A program made the translations under genes and the position numbers. Positions 45,772-55,305 of a DNA stretch of 64,000 nucleotides are shown here, piece by piece. Below the pieces are notes generated by a model that was not told the DNA's origin, searched no databases, and saw nothing but the letters and a program-made list of their open reading frames with translations. The stretch lies in the NCBI RefSeq assembly GCF_001865575.2, contig NZ_CP017563.2, positions 910,092 to 974,091 of the forward strand, written 5' to 3'. How positions within the stretch are numbered: position 1 is the stretch's first letter; each line of letters starts with the position of its first letter. This stretch comes from Paraburkholderia sprentiae WSM5005 (GTDB taxonomy: Bacteria > Pseudomonadota > Gammaproteobacteria > Burkholderiales > Burkholderiaceae).

Positions 45772-46308
45772 TTACTGATATGCCAACGTGTAGCGAACGA
45801 CGGCCGTCACGTTACCGGCCGTGGTTTTGTCCGTTGCATAGTACTGGCCACCGTAGCTCATCGTTGCAGTACCGTCGCTCGCGACCGGAACGAACGTACC
45901 CGTGCTACCCAGCAGAATCGGCGTCTCGCCATCGCCGTCAAGCAATTGCACTTCGACATTCCCGGCCGGCGAGGTGGCTGCCTGGTTAATGGCATTACGC
46001 GTATTCGGGTTCATGTTCGTGGTCTCGAAATGAGCCGCGACAGTGCTCAGCGAAGCTGGGCACTGCGACACCGAAATGTCGAACATCTTGGAGCCGCGGA
46101 CTTGGCCAGCAGTAGCCAGCGACTGCGTAGACAGGGTGGGCAGCGTGACCGTTTTGTCCTCGTCACCCGCGTTGATCACACAGGTCTCGTCGTACAGCTC
46201 GCCGTTGAACGTTACCTTGCCTGTGCCCGGTGCGGTTTGAGCGAAAACCATCGGTGCGACGGACAGGCCCGCCAGCGCGATCATCAGGTGCTTCATTTGT
46301 TTTTTCAT
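45772..46308 (-). CDS. Major fimbrial subunit (type 1-like pilin)
   Basis: The ATG at 46308 follows GAGGAA. The 178-residue protein has a signal peptide ending MVFAQ, the pilin fold with two Cys (ETCVI and VSQC), the motif VTLPTLSTQSLATAGQVRGSKMF, and the C-terminal donor strand ending VVRYTLAYQ. As first gene of the operon with its own ribosome binding site it is the likely shaft subunit. Confidence 0.92.
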   Translation of the reverse strand: MKKQMKHLMIALAGLSVAPMVFAQTAPGTGKVTFNGELYDETCVINAGDEDKTVTLPTLSTQSLATAGQVRGSKMFDISVSQCPASLSTVAAHFETTNMNPNTRNAINQAATSPAGNVEVQLLDGDGETPILLGSTGTFVPVASDGTATMSYGGQYYATDKTTAGNVTAVVRYTLAYQ

Positions 46309-46562
46309 GAGATTCCTCTTTGGTGCTATTTTCAAAACTACAGACCCTTCTGAAGCCGGGGCTTCCAGCGATCGTCAAGGCAAGGAGATGATGTCATTGA
46401 AGCGCATCGCTGTTAATGGGCCGATACCCAAAATGAGTGACCAAATAGCCCAGTCAAGACATGTCGTATCGGTTCGTGGGACCGGACTGATAACAGGATC
46501 ACTCCCGAAGTTCGGACGTGCCTTGAGAACTACGGTTCTGCGGCTGAGAAGGTCAGCAATTG

Positions 46563-47213
46563 TTACGAGCAGTACCACTCACGCACGATCGTGACGAGTT
46601 CGACGTCGTTTCTGGCTCCTAGCTTTTTCATGCCAGCGTTCTTCTGGTTGCTGACTGTCTTGGGACTGCGATTGAGCCGCTCGGCGATCGCCCCGATCGA
46701 CATCCCATCGCAGATCATTCGCACGACCGTCGATTCCTTTTCAGATAGCGAATTGAGCGAAGATCCCCCTTCGGCTGCGCGCCCGGTGGTGGACAACATC
46801 CTGTTCGCAATGGAATCCGGCAAAAAGAGGCTCTTGTTTTTGGCGGCGCGAATGGCAGCGGCAAGGCTGACAAAGCCCTCGGGCCCCTTACCGACGAAAC
46901 CGGCCGCCCCCGCATTGAGCGCAGCGGAAATGATGTGCGTCGAAGAATGCGAGCTCAGAAAGACAACTCTTATGGCTGGAGCAACTCGCTGGATCCGGTC
47001 GAGGAGATTGAGGCCATCGGCATACGGATCGCCTTCGAATTCATAGTCGCATACGAGAACGTCAACGGGCATCTCAACCAGAAGCTCGAGCAGTCGGCCG
47101 ATACTTTCGCATTTGAAGCAGACCTGCATGTCCGGACAAGGCCGAAGAAGATGCTCGACGCCGAGGAGAATGAATGGATGATCGTCGGCAATACCCACTC
47201 TGATTTTCTTCAC
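46563..47213 (-). CDS. NarL/RcsB-type response regulator
   Basis: A 216-residue two-domain regulator. The receiver has the acidic pair D10-D11, phospho-acceptor D56 (VLVCDYEF), the S/T switch position in VVFLSSHSS and the conserved Lys in GFVGKGPEG. The LuxR-type helix-turn-helix is in LSEKESTVVRMICDGMSIGAIAERLNRSPKTVSNQKNAGMKKL. No sensor kinase is nearby, so it is an orphan, possibly phosphorylated by an Rcs/Bvg-like sensor. Its place directly upstream of the pilus operon on the same strand suggests it controls pilus genes. Confidence 0.92.
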   Translation of the reverse strand: MKKIRVGIADDHPFILLGVEHLLRPCPDMQVCFKCESIGRLLELLVEMPVDVLVCDYEFEGDPYADGLNLLDRIQRVAPAIRVVFLSSHSSTHIISAALNAGAAGFVGKGPEGFVSLAAAIRAAKNKSLFLPDSIANRMLSTTGRAAEGGSSLNSLSEKESTVVRMICDGMSIGAIAERLNRSPKTVSNQKNAGMKKLGARNDVELVTIVREWYCS

Positions 47214-48073
47214 TCACACTCCATGATCAAGCTGGCGAATACCTTTTCCATACCAAAGAACTGCATGCCTTGTTACCAAAGTAAGGTGTGTCGTTTAAAC
47301 CGGTTATATGACGACAAAAATGCAGAATGTCTAACGTGCCAAGCGATGACCTTCCTCGAAACCAACGTGCTTTTTCCGTGTACACCCATGTTCAGAAGTC
47401 GCTGATAGACAGGACGCGTTAAATACACTACGCTCCTGTTTCAAGTCAGGCGAACGATGTCGGGCGAATCGATGAGATAGGACACACCTGTCGGCGCGAT
47501 CGCGATCGCGCCTATCAAGACATTCCAGCTTTGCAAAATCTAAATATTCGGACCGTATTGTTTTAAACAATGGAAACTTATTGAGAAGGACGTTTCGCTT
47601 TGGTAAGCCAAAGCAATTTTTCCCGTGCAACCTGATGTGGATCAACGATGGAGGCGCGATAGCGCAACGCGCCGCACTTGTCGGCGAGGAGTTGAAATAG
47701 CCTCGCTTAGGATGGTGAGATTGTACGAGGCACTAAAAGGAAAGACATCAGCAGAATCCTATATGCTGCCCACTCAGGTACATAGGAGTGCTTTGGTCAA
47801 GGTGACCGCAAGACGCGCTTGCAAGCGACAAGTACATCGACCTGTCGCGACGAAGACGCAATTCTCAGGTGATCGGAATGCATAGGCGCTGAGCAAGCCG
47901 CACAGCGTGTCGCAACGTCACACTGCATGTCACCACCCAACTCCGGTCGAACCCGTCGCAAATCCTCATAGCCGTTCGCGCCGCCGCCGAACGTCGGCAA
48001 GCAAACTGCCCGGGGCGTCGCCATTGCATCACCCGAATCTGGGCCGCTTTCAGCCGATGGGGCCGCGCGGCGC
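47214..48073. other. Gene-free, AT-richer gap
   Basis: About 860 bp with no frame resembling a known protein. The part nearest the response regulator (47214-47600) is notably AT-rich and probably contains its promoter. The rest looks like decayed sequence. Confidence 0.55.
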
Positions 48074-49140
48074 TCAAACGCGATCGAACCGTTGCGCCGA
48101 CGCGCGTTGCGCGTCACGACCTGAAACCGCAAGATGATTGCGCACAAGTTCGACGAGTGCGGCCAGCGCAGTAAGCAGGACCACAATGAATAGCCAGCGT
48201 TCCGGCGGGGTAAACACAGGCCATTTCCCTTTGCGACGTTCGGCGATGTAAAACCACATGGTCGACGCCGTATAAAGCACGGTCGACATCAGCAGATAAT
48301 GCAGGCCGCCCGCGTATACGAGAAAGAGCGCGTAGACGCAACCTACCAGCGCGAGCATAAAATCGATGCGCCGTGACCACGGCTGCCCCGCATACTATTC
48401 CCCCGCTCGCTGCGAGCCTCAACCCATAGCCGGCAACGAGCAGGAACGGGATCAGGTTCATCGATGGCGGCTCGTCATCCACAGCGCGGCGACCGGTACT
48501 TGGTTGCGGCTTTCTCGCACCAGAAACGCGGGCATCGTACGGCTCTCGCCTGCCGCGTGCAGGATTTCGGCCGCTAACAGCGTTCATGCGAGATAGGAGC
48601 CGAGTACGGATATCAACAGGTTGAACTTGATCACGACCGCGCCCCAAGGGCCGACCGCGGTGCTCATCACGCCAGCCATCGACGGATTTTTCAGCGAGCC
48701 CAACTGCTCGATCGGCAACACGCCATACGACAACACCGTGACCATGACCATCAACGCAAGCACGCAGAGAAAGCCGAGCACGGTCGCGACGCCGACGTCG
48801 CGCCGTTCGCGCGCATGCCGTGAATAAACACTCGCGCCTTCGGCACCGAGAAACACGAAGACGGTGCCCAGCATCGTCTTGCGCACCTCGCCGAACAGAG
48901 CGCCCGCCGACGGCTCGGGACCGGTCCACAGATTCGCGACCAACAGCTGCCACTTGACGCTGGATACCACGAGCACCGCGAACAGTCCGAGCGCGAATAA
49001 CTTGGCGACCGTCATCGACGCATTCACTATCGAGGAACCCTTCACGCCACGCAGAATCAGAAAATGGAACACCCAGATCATCAGCGAGTAGCTAACGATC
49101 GCGCTCAGCGTATTGCCGGCGCCGAATGCAGGCCCGCAGC
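48074..49140 (-). pseudogene. Broken second ArcD-like amino-acid antiporter
   Basis: Fragments in several frames match the intact neighbour at 49233-50669. FGAGNTLSAIVSYSLMIWVFHFLILRGVKG continues to LLISVLGSYLA, then a stop; NLIPFLLVAGYGLRLAA appears in another frame and LVYAGGLHYLLMSTVLYTASTMWFYIAERR in a third. Roughly the first 110 residues are missing and about 30 codons around the TSTVVQLFVISTYW region are deleted. It is a tandem paralogue that has decayed while the neighbour stayed intact. Confidence 0.85.
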
Positions 49141-49232
49141 CGAAAGTCTGACGCGCTTGTCCATGCTGCGATCGCTCTCCCGCGAACCCGTTGCGGTCCA
49201 GCCGCGCTTTTGCGACTACGATGATCGATCGC

Positions 49233-50669
49233 TCAGATGACGATCGTGCCGGTCGCGAGGCCGATCAGCGCGGCGATCGCGCCACAGGCCGCGACGGCAA
49301 AGATGACCCATTCGACTTTCGAAAACACCCGCAGCGCACGCTCGCGTTTGGCCACCACGTACAGCACCGTACCTGGCGCATAAAGCAGCGCCGACAGCAT
49401 CAGAAACTTCAGGCCGCCCGCGAACAGCAGAAAAGCCGTATACAACGTCGCGAACATCGCGACGAAATACTCGGTGCGCAGCGCGCCGCTCAAGGCGCCG
49501 CCGCCCTGCCCACTATCGTGACGCGCGGCTTTGATGCCGTATGCGGCGACGAGGAAATAAGGAATCAGCGCCATCGAGCTCGTCAGATTGAGCATCAGCG
49601 CAAACGCATCGGTGGACCAGTAGGTGCTGATGACGAACAGCTGCACGACGGTACTCGTGAGCCACACCGCGGCGACCGGCAGCTTGCGCTCGTTCTGTCG
49701 CGCGAAGACACGCGGCATTGTCTCGAGACGCGCGGCGGCGAACAGCACCTCGGCGCAGATCAGCGACCACGCGAGATACGCGCCGAGGATCGAAACGATC
49801 AGACCGGCGCTGACAAAAATGACGCCGAATGGGCCCAGCAGCGCGCCGAGTACCGCGGCCATCGACGGCTGGCGCATCACCGCGATGTCGGCGCGCGGCA
49901 AGGTCGCGTAAGGCAGCAGCGTCACCAGCACGAGCAGACACAGCACGGCCACGAAGCCGGTGATCGTCGCCGCGCCGACGTCCGTGCGCTTTTTCGCGTA
50001 GCGTGAGTACACGCTCGCACCTTCGATACCGACGAACACGAAGACGGTGACGAGCATCGTCGCGCGAACCTGCGAGAAGAGACCCGCGCCGATCTGATCG
50101 CTGCCCTCCCCGAGGTTGGCGCGGAACATGTCGGTGCGAAACAGCGCGACCAACATCACGATGAATAGCACGATCGGAATCAGCTTCGCGACCGTGACGA
50201 TCGTGTTGATCATCGTGGCCTGCTGAACGCCGCGCAGCATCACCAGATGAAACAGCCAGATGCCCACCGACGACACGATGATCGCGGTCGCCGTATTGCC
50301 GTTGCCGAATACGGGGACGAAAGCGCCGAGCGTCGATTTGATCAGCACCCAGTACGACACGTTTCCAAAGCAGCCGGCCATCCAGTAGCCGAATGCGGAC
50401 AGAAAGCCTGCGTAATCGCCGAAGCCCGCTCGCGCGTACGCGAACACGCCGGCATCGAGCTCGGGTCGGCGCTGTGCGAGCGCCTGAAAGACCCTCGCCA
50501 GCGCGTACATGCCGATGCCGGCCACGCACCATGCTATGACCGCGCCGAACGGTCCGGTCGCGCGCGCGAAATTGCGCGGCAACGAGAAAATCCCTGCGCC
50601 CACCATTGAGCCGACGACCATCGCGGTCAATGCGGGCAACGATAGTTTCGTGTCGAGCTGGGTTGCCAT
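49233..50669 (-). CDS. ArcD-like arginine:ornithine antiporter (APA family)
   Basis: A 478-residue permease with 12 or more hydrophobic segments. The opening KLSLPALTAMVVGSMVGAGIFSLPRNFA carries the GSMVGAGIF substrate-binding loop of APC-superfamily antiporters. GNVSYWVLIKSTLGAF, VFVGIEGASVYSRYAKKRTDVG and WSLICAEVLFAAARLETMP are typical of the basic amino-acid/polyamine antiporter branch that includes ArcD. The arginine deiminase genes arcABC are not next to it here, so the exact substrate is inferred. It lies downstream of the efflux operon on the same strand. Confidence 0.88.
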   Translation of the reverse strand: MATQLDTKLSLPALTAMVVGSMVGAGIFSLPRNFARATGPFGAVIAWCVAGIGMYALARVFQALAQRRPELDAGVFAYARAGFGDYAGFLSAFGYWMAGCFGNVSYWVLIKSTLGAFVPVFGNGNTATAIIVSSVGIWLFHLVMLRGVQQATMINTIVTVAKLIPIVLFIVMLVALFRTDMFRANLGEGSDQIGAGLFSQVRATMLVTVFVFVGIEGASVYSRYAKKRTDVGAATITGFVAVLCLLVLVTLLPYATLPRADIAVMRQPSMAAVLGALLGPFGVIFVSAGLIVSILGAYLAWSLICAEVLFAAARLETMPRVFARQNERKLPVAAVWLTSTVVQLFVISTYWSTDAFALMLNLTSSMALIPYFLVAAYGIKAARHDSGQGGGALSGALRTEYFVAMFATLYTAFLLFAGGLKFLMLSALLYAPGTVLYVVAKRERALRVFSKVEWVIFAVAACGAIAALIGLATGTIVI

Positions 50670-50770
50670 CGTGCTCCTCGAATACCGGATCCAACGTCGT
50701 CCGCAGCGGCTTGCGGCCGGCCATCCGCAGGTTCTGTTTCGCTAAAAGCCGTGCGGCGCCGCGCTGCTGC

Positions 50771-52249
50771 TCACTGCGAAGCGGGCGCTGGTCCCGTCGG
50801 CGTTCGTGTGTTCGCAGCCACCGGCGGACTGGCCAACCAGCCGCCGCCCATCGCCCTGAACAGCGCGAACTGTGCCTGCAGTTTGCCGACCTCCTCCCTC
50901 ACCTGCGATGACTGGCTCTCGAGCAGCGCAACTCGCACCCGATCGATATCGACGCGACCGGTATCGCCGAGTTGGTAACGGCGCTGCACCTGGCTCAGCT
51001 GCGTGGTGCGCCGCGTGACTTCTTCATTACGCGCCTTGAATAACTCGTCCTGCCGGTTCAAACGGGCCAACGCGCGGTCGACGTCGTAGAACGCGCCGAG
51101 CGCGGTTTTTTCGTAGTTGAACATCGCCTGCTGCGCCTGTGCATCCGACGACTCCACTTGCGAGCGTCGCGCGCCGAAATCGATCAGCGGCATCGCCATC
51201 GCTGCGCCAAATAGCCAGAACGTGCTGGCCCCGAGGTTTTGACCCGCGATCTCCCAACCATTGCGCGCGAGCAAACCGCTTAGCGAGATGGTCGGCCAGT
51301 AATTGAGCCGCGCGACATCCGACTGTCTGACCGCCGCATTCACGCGTGCCTGCGCCGCGATCAGGTCCGGGCGCCGCATCAGCAGGTCGACAGGCTGGCC
51401 GGGCTCGACATGCGGCAGCGCGGTCATCAGCGTGTCGCTTTCATCGAGAAGCCCGGCGAATTCGGTGGGCTGCACACCGCACAGATTCTGCAGATTCAGC
51501 CGCGCCTGCGCGATGCCGTTCTCCACGTCCTGCAAACGCGCATCGACCTGCGCGCGGCCCGCGCGCGCTGCTTCAATGTCCGTGCTTAGCACCAAGCCCG
51601 CAGTGAAGCTCTTTTCGGCGATGTTGACGAAGTCGTCCGCGATTGCCCGGCTCTGCAGCAAAATGGTGCGCTGACGCAGCAGCCCGCGATAGGTGACGTA
51701 CAGATCCGCGACACCCGACACCACGCTCAGGCGTACCGCCTCCGCGTCGCCCGCGGCCGCACGTGCCTGTTCGCGTGCCGCCGAGAGCCTTGCGCGTCCC
51801 TGGCCGAACAGGTCGATCTCCCATTGGGCCTGCAAGCCGACACGCCAGAACTGCGCATCGGTATTGTTGATGCCTAGCAGTTCCTCGAACTCGAGCTGCG
51901 TCTCGCCGCCGTGGTACTTCGCGGCGCTCACGCTTGCACCGACCGACGGCAACAGTTGCGAGCGAGCCAGCCGGATGCCGGCCTGCACCTGATCGACGCG
52001 TGCGTATGCGGTGGCGATGTCGAAGTTGTGCGCGAGCGCGAGATCGATCAGTTTGTTCAGCGTCGGATCGTTGTACTGGGTCCACCATGCCGCGAGCTGC
52101 TGCTCGGACATCGGTGTCGCCACACCCGGTTGTGCCTCCGAATACTGCGGCGCAAACGCGGCGGGCTTTTGCAGCTGCAATGAACCCGTACAGCCGGCTT
52201 CGAGCAGCAGGGCCGCGATGGCGAGAAGCCAACGGCGCGCGTGGATCAT
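50771..52249 (-). CDS. NodT-family outer-membrane efflux lipoprotein
   Basis: The 492-residue protein has lipobox EAGC with Cys at residue 20, and two TolC-like halves: WWTQYNDPTLNKLIDLALAHNFDIATAYARV and RRPDLIAAQARVNAAVRQSDVARLNYWPTISLSG. It overlaps the pump gene by ATGA at 52246-52249. It forms the outer-membrane channel of the tripartite pump. Confidence 0.94.
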   Translation of the reverse strand: MIHARRWLLAIAALLLEAGCTGSLQLQKPAAFAPQYSEAQPGVATPMSEQQLAAWWTQYNDPTLNKLIDLALAHNFDIATAYARVDQVQAGIRLARSQLLPSVGASVSAAKYHGGETQLEFEELLGINNTDAQFWRVGLQAQWEIDLFGQGRARLSAAREQARAAAGDAEAVRLSVVSGVADLYVTYRGLLRQRTILLQSRAIADDFVNIAEKSFTAGLVLSTDIEAARAGRAQVDARLQDVENGIAQARLNLQNLCGVQPTEFAGLLDESDTLMTALPHVEPGQPVDLLMRRPDLIAAQARVNAAVRQSDVARLNYWPTISLSGLLARNGWEIAGQNLGASTFWLFGAAMAMPLIDFGARRSQVESSDAQAQQAMFNYEKTALGAFYDVDRALARLNRQDELFKARNEEVTRRTTQLSQVQRRYQLGDTGRVDIDRVRVALLESQSSQVREEVGKLQAQFALFRAMGGGWLASPPVAANTRTPTGPAPASQ

Positions 52250-55200
52250 TTTGCTTCCGGGTGTCGACCCGGCTCCCATTCCGCCTGCCTGATCGAGAAC
52301 AGCATTGCATACAGTGCCGGCACGGCGACCAACGTCAGCACGGTGGCAAAAACAAGGCCCGCCATAATCGTGATCGCCATGTCCTTGAAGAAGGGATCCC
52401 ACAACAACGGCGCCATGCCGAGCGCCGTCGTACCGCCCCCCAGTATCACCGGCCGCAGACGGTTCATCGCGCCGTGTGTCACCGCCTGCATGCGCGGCAC
52501 GCCGGCGGCGATCTGCGAATCCATCTCTTCGACGAGCACCACGCCGTTCTTGATCAGCATTCCGATCAGACTCAATAGACCCAGCAACGCCATGAAGCCG
52601 AACGCGCCGCGAAATAGCAGCAGACCGAGCGTGACGCCGACGATCGACATCGGCACGACGAGCAGCACGACGAGCGCCGGCTTCAGGCGTCCGAACATCA
52701 TCAGCACGAGCAGCGCCATGCCGATGAAGCCGAGCGGCAGTTGACGGAACAGGCTCTGCTGCGCGCGCGTCGACGATTCGTGCTCGCCGCCCCATTCGAA
52801 GCTATAGCCCGGTGGCAGCTTGATGTTCTCGATGCTGGAGCGTATGCGGTTGAACGCGTCGACACTGTTCTGCCCATAGATCGGGTTGGCCGAAACCGTC
52901 AGCGTGCGAATCCGGTTTTCGCGCGCGATCTGGCCTTCCTCGGTACCGACCGTGAAGCCGTTGACCACGTCGCCGAGCGGCACGTAACGGCGCAGCCCCG
53001 CGCTGAATACCTGCAGGTCCTGCAGACCCGCGACGCCAAGCGTGTAGTCGGGCGAACGCAGCACGATCGGCAGTAGCTGATCGCCTTCGCGATAGATGCC
53101 CGCCCGCAAGCCTTCGGTTGCATAAGCCATCGTGTCGCTAACCTGACGGCGCGTCACACCGAGCGAGCGCGCCCGCGATTCGTCGAATTCCGGCCGCACG
53201 ATGCTGATCGGGTTCTCCCAGTCGTCGCGAATCGCGATGATGCGGCCGTCCGCCTTCAGCACATTCTGTGCTTCTTGAGACAAGCGGCGCAACACGGCCG
53301 GATCGGGTCCGGAGAAGCGTGCCTGAATGGCCGCGCCACCGCCGGGACCGAAGTTCGGCCGCGTGACCGTCCAATGCTGGTCGGGGAAGCGCTTCTTCAG
53401 GTCCGCTTCGATGTCCGGAATCATGTCGTCAATCAGGCTCTGGTCCTTCGCGCCGACGATGAACTGCGCGTATGACGGATCGCGCGTTTCCGGATCGTAG
53501 ACGAGGAAAAACCGCGTCGCGCCGGAGCCAATATACGTCTGCACGTTGGTGACGTCCGCATGCTTGAGCAGCACCTTCTCCACCTCGCGGCTCTTTTCGA
53601 CGACCGCACGAATATCGGTGCCGCGCGGCAAACGCATGTCGACATAGAAGATCGGCGTGGTCGACGCGGGGAAGAAGCTCCGCTCGACGAAACGGAATGC
53701 CCACCCGGCCAGCACGGTCAGCGCGACGAGGCCGATGACCACGAACACGCGCTGTCGGGTGACCCATGACAACAGCTCGCCGTAACGCTTGTAGAGCTTC
53801 GACTTGAACGGGTCGTCATCGATGATGTCCGCAGGCTTGAACAGATACGTGCCGAACAGCGGTGTGAGGGCGATGGCGATCACCCAGCTGAATAGCAGCG
53901 AAATCGCAGCGACGGCGAACAACGACGCACAGAATTCGCCGACCGAATCCGGCGACAGGCCGATGCCCGAGAAAGCCAGAATCCCCACAACGGTCGACGC
54001 GAGCAGAAGCCATTGGCTTTGTTTGAGAATCTCGGTCGCCGCCTGGAGATGCGACGTGCCTCGTTGAACCTTCACGAGCATCCCCTCGACCACCACGATG
54101 CTGTTGTCGGTCAGCATGCCCATCACGATGATCAGCGCGCCGAGTGAGATACGCTGCAGCTCGATGCCTGCCGCGTACATGACCAGCAGCGTGCCGAGGA
54201 TCGACAGGAACAGCTCGACGCCCAGCACGACGCCCGCGCGCCAGCCGAGCGCAATGCCCAGCGCGACACCGACGATCGCCACGGACAGGAACACATCGAA
54301 GATAAAGCCGCGCACGCTCTCGTCGACGACCTGAGGCTGATCGTAGAGCGGATACAGCTTGATGCCGATCGGGCGGTCACGCTCGAGTTCGGCGAGCTTC
54401 GCCTTGATCTTCGCGCCGACGCTCACCACGTTGACGCGCGGCCGTGCGCTGATGCCGATCGTGATCGCGGGCTGGCCGTTATAGTGAATGACGTGGTTCG
54501 GAATTGTCGCGTAGCCGTGGCTTACGCGCGCGATGTCGCCGAGCAGCAGCGGGCCGGGCGTATTGTTGACAGGCAGCGAACGAATGGCCTGCAGCGAATC
54601 GAGCGAGCCTGTCGGTGCAATCCGCAACGACAGGTCGCCGACACGTTCGCGGCCCGCGGGCCGAACCTCGTTCTGCAGGAACAGCGTCTGCGCAAGATCG
54701 TCGGTGGACAGATTGTTGGCGATCAGTTGCGACTGGTCGACGTCGACCGAGATCTGCTCCTGCTGCTCACCGGCGATCACGATGTCGGACACGTCGCCGA
54801 GTGTCAGCAGTTGGCGCCGCAATTCGCGCGCGTACTCATACAGTTGCGCCTGCGTGTAGCCCTCGCCGGTCAGCGCGTAGAACATCCCGTAGACGTCGCC
54901 GAAACGGTCGACCACGAGTGACGGTCCCGCGCCCGGCGGAAGCCGGGGCTGTGCATCCGATACCGACTTGCGCACCTCGTCCCACACCTGCGGCAATTGC
55001 GCCGACGTGTACTGGTCGCGAATCTCGACGCGGACTTCAGAGTAGCCCGGTGTCGAACGCGAGGTCAGCTTGTCGACCTGCGGCATCTGCTGGATCGCGC
55101 TTTCGAGGCGGTCCGTCACTTCGTGCTCGACCTCGTGCGCACTCGCGCCCGGATACAGCGTCACGACGACCGCGGTCTTGATCGTGAACTTCGGGTCTTC

Positions 55201-55305
55201 GAGCCTTCCGATGTTGAAGTACGCGAAGATGCCGCCCAACAGCGAGATGAGCGTCAGAACCCACGCGATCAGCGGCTTGTCGATAAGGGGGCGCGCAAGA
55301 TTCAT
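52246..55305 (-). CDS. RND efflux pump inner-membrane permease
   Basis: The 1019-residue pump begins MNLARPLIDKPLIAWVLTLISLLGGIFAYFNIGRLEDPKFTIKTAVV. Two large periplasmic loops follow helices 1 and 7. In helix 4 the motif reads MGMLTDNSIVVVEGM, so the usual Asp-Asp proton-relay pair is Asp-Asn. Helix 10 keeps the Lys (GMLIKNGVVLVEE). It is an HAE-type branch exporting drugs or other hydrophobic compounds with the adaptor and channel encoded on either side; no local regulator identifies the substrate. Confidence 0.94.
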   Translation of the reverse strand: MNLARPLIDKPLIAWVLTLISLLGGIFAYFNIGRLEDPKFTIKTAVVVTLYPGASAHEVEHEVTDRLESAIQQMPQVDKLTSRSTPGYSEVRVEIRDQYTSAQLPQVWDEVRKSVSDAQPRLPPGAGPSLVVDRFGDVYGMFYALTGEGYTQAQLYEYARELRRQLLTLGDVSDIVIAGEQQEQISVDVDQSQLIANNLSTDDLAQTLFLQNEVRPAGRERVGDLSLRIAPTGSLDSLQAIRSLPVNNTPGPLLLGDIARVSHGYATIPNHVIHYNGQPAITIGISARPRVNVVSVGAKIKAKLAELERDRPIGIKLYPLYDQPQVVDESVRGFIFDVFLSVAIVGVALGIALGWRAGVVLGVELFLSILGTLLVMYAAGIELQRISLGALIIVMGMLTDNSIVVVEGMLVKVQRGTSHLQAATEILKQSQWLLLASTVVGILAFSGIGLSPDSVGEFCASLFAVAAISLLFSWVIAIALTPLFGTYLFKPADIIDDDPFKSKLYKRYGELLSWVTRQRVFVVIGLVALTVLAGWAFRFVERSFFPASTTPIFYVDMRLPRGTDIRAVVEKSREVEKVLLKHADVTNVQTYIGSGATRFFLVYDPETRDPSYAQFIVGAKDQSLIDDMIPDIEADLKKRFPDQHWTVTRPNFGPGGGAAIQARFSGPDPAVLRRLSQEAQNVLKADGRIIAIRDDWENPISIVRPEFDESRARSLGVTRRQVSDTMAYATEGLRAGIYREGDQLLPIVLRSPDYTLGVAGLQDLQVFSAGLRRYVPLGDVVNGFTVGTEEGQIARENRIRTLTVSANPIYGQNSVDAFNRIRSSIENIKLPPGYSFEWGGEHESSTRAQQSLFRQLPLGFIGMALLVLMMFGRLKPALVVLLVVPMSIVGVTLGLLLFRGAFGFMALLGLLSLIGMLIKNGVVLVEEMDSQIAAGVPRMQAVTHGAMNRLRPVILGGGTTALGMAPLLWDPFFKDMAITIMAGLVFATVLTLVAVPALYAMLFSIRQAEWEPGRHPEAK

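Noticed and set aside
47797..48186. Possible thioesterase fragment on the minus strand (CLPTFGGGANG)
   Set aside because: Only one short resemblance and no supporting catalytic motif or partner gene.
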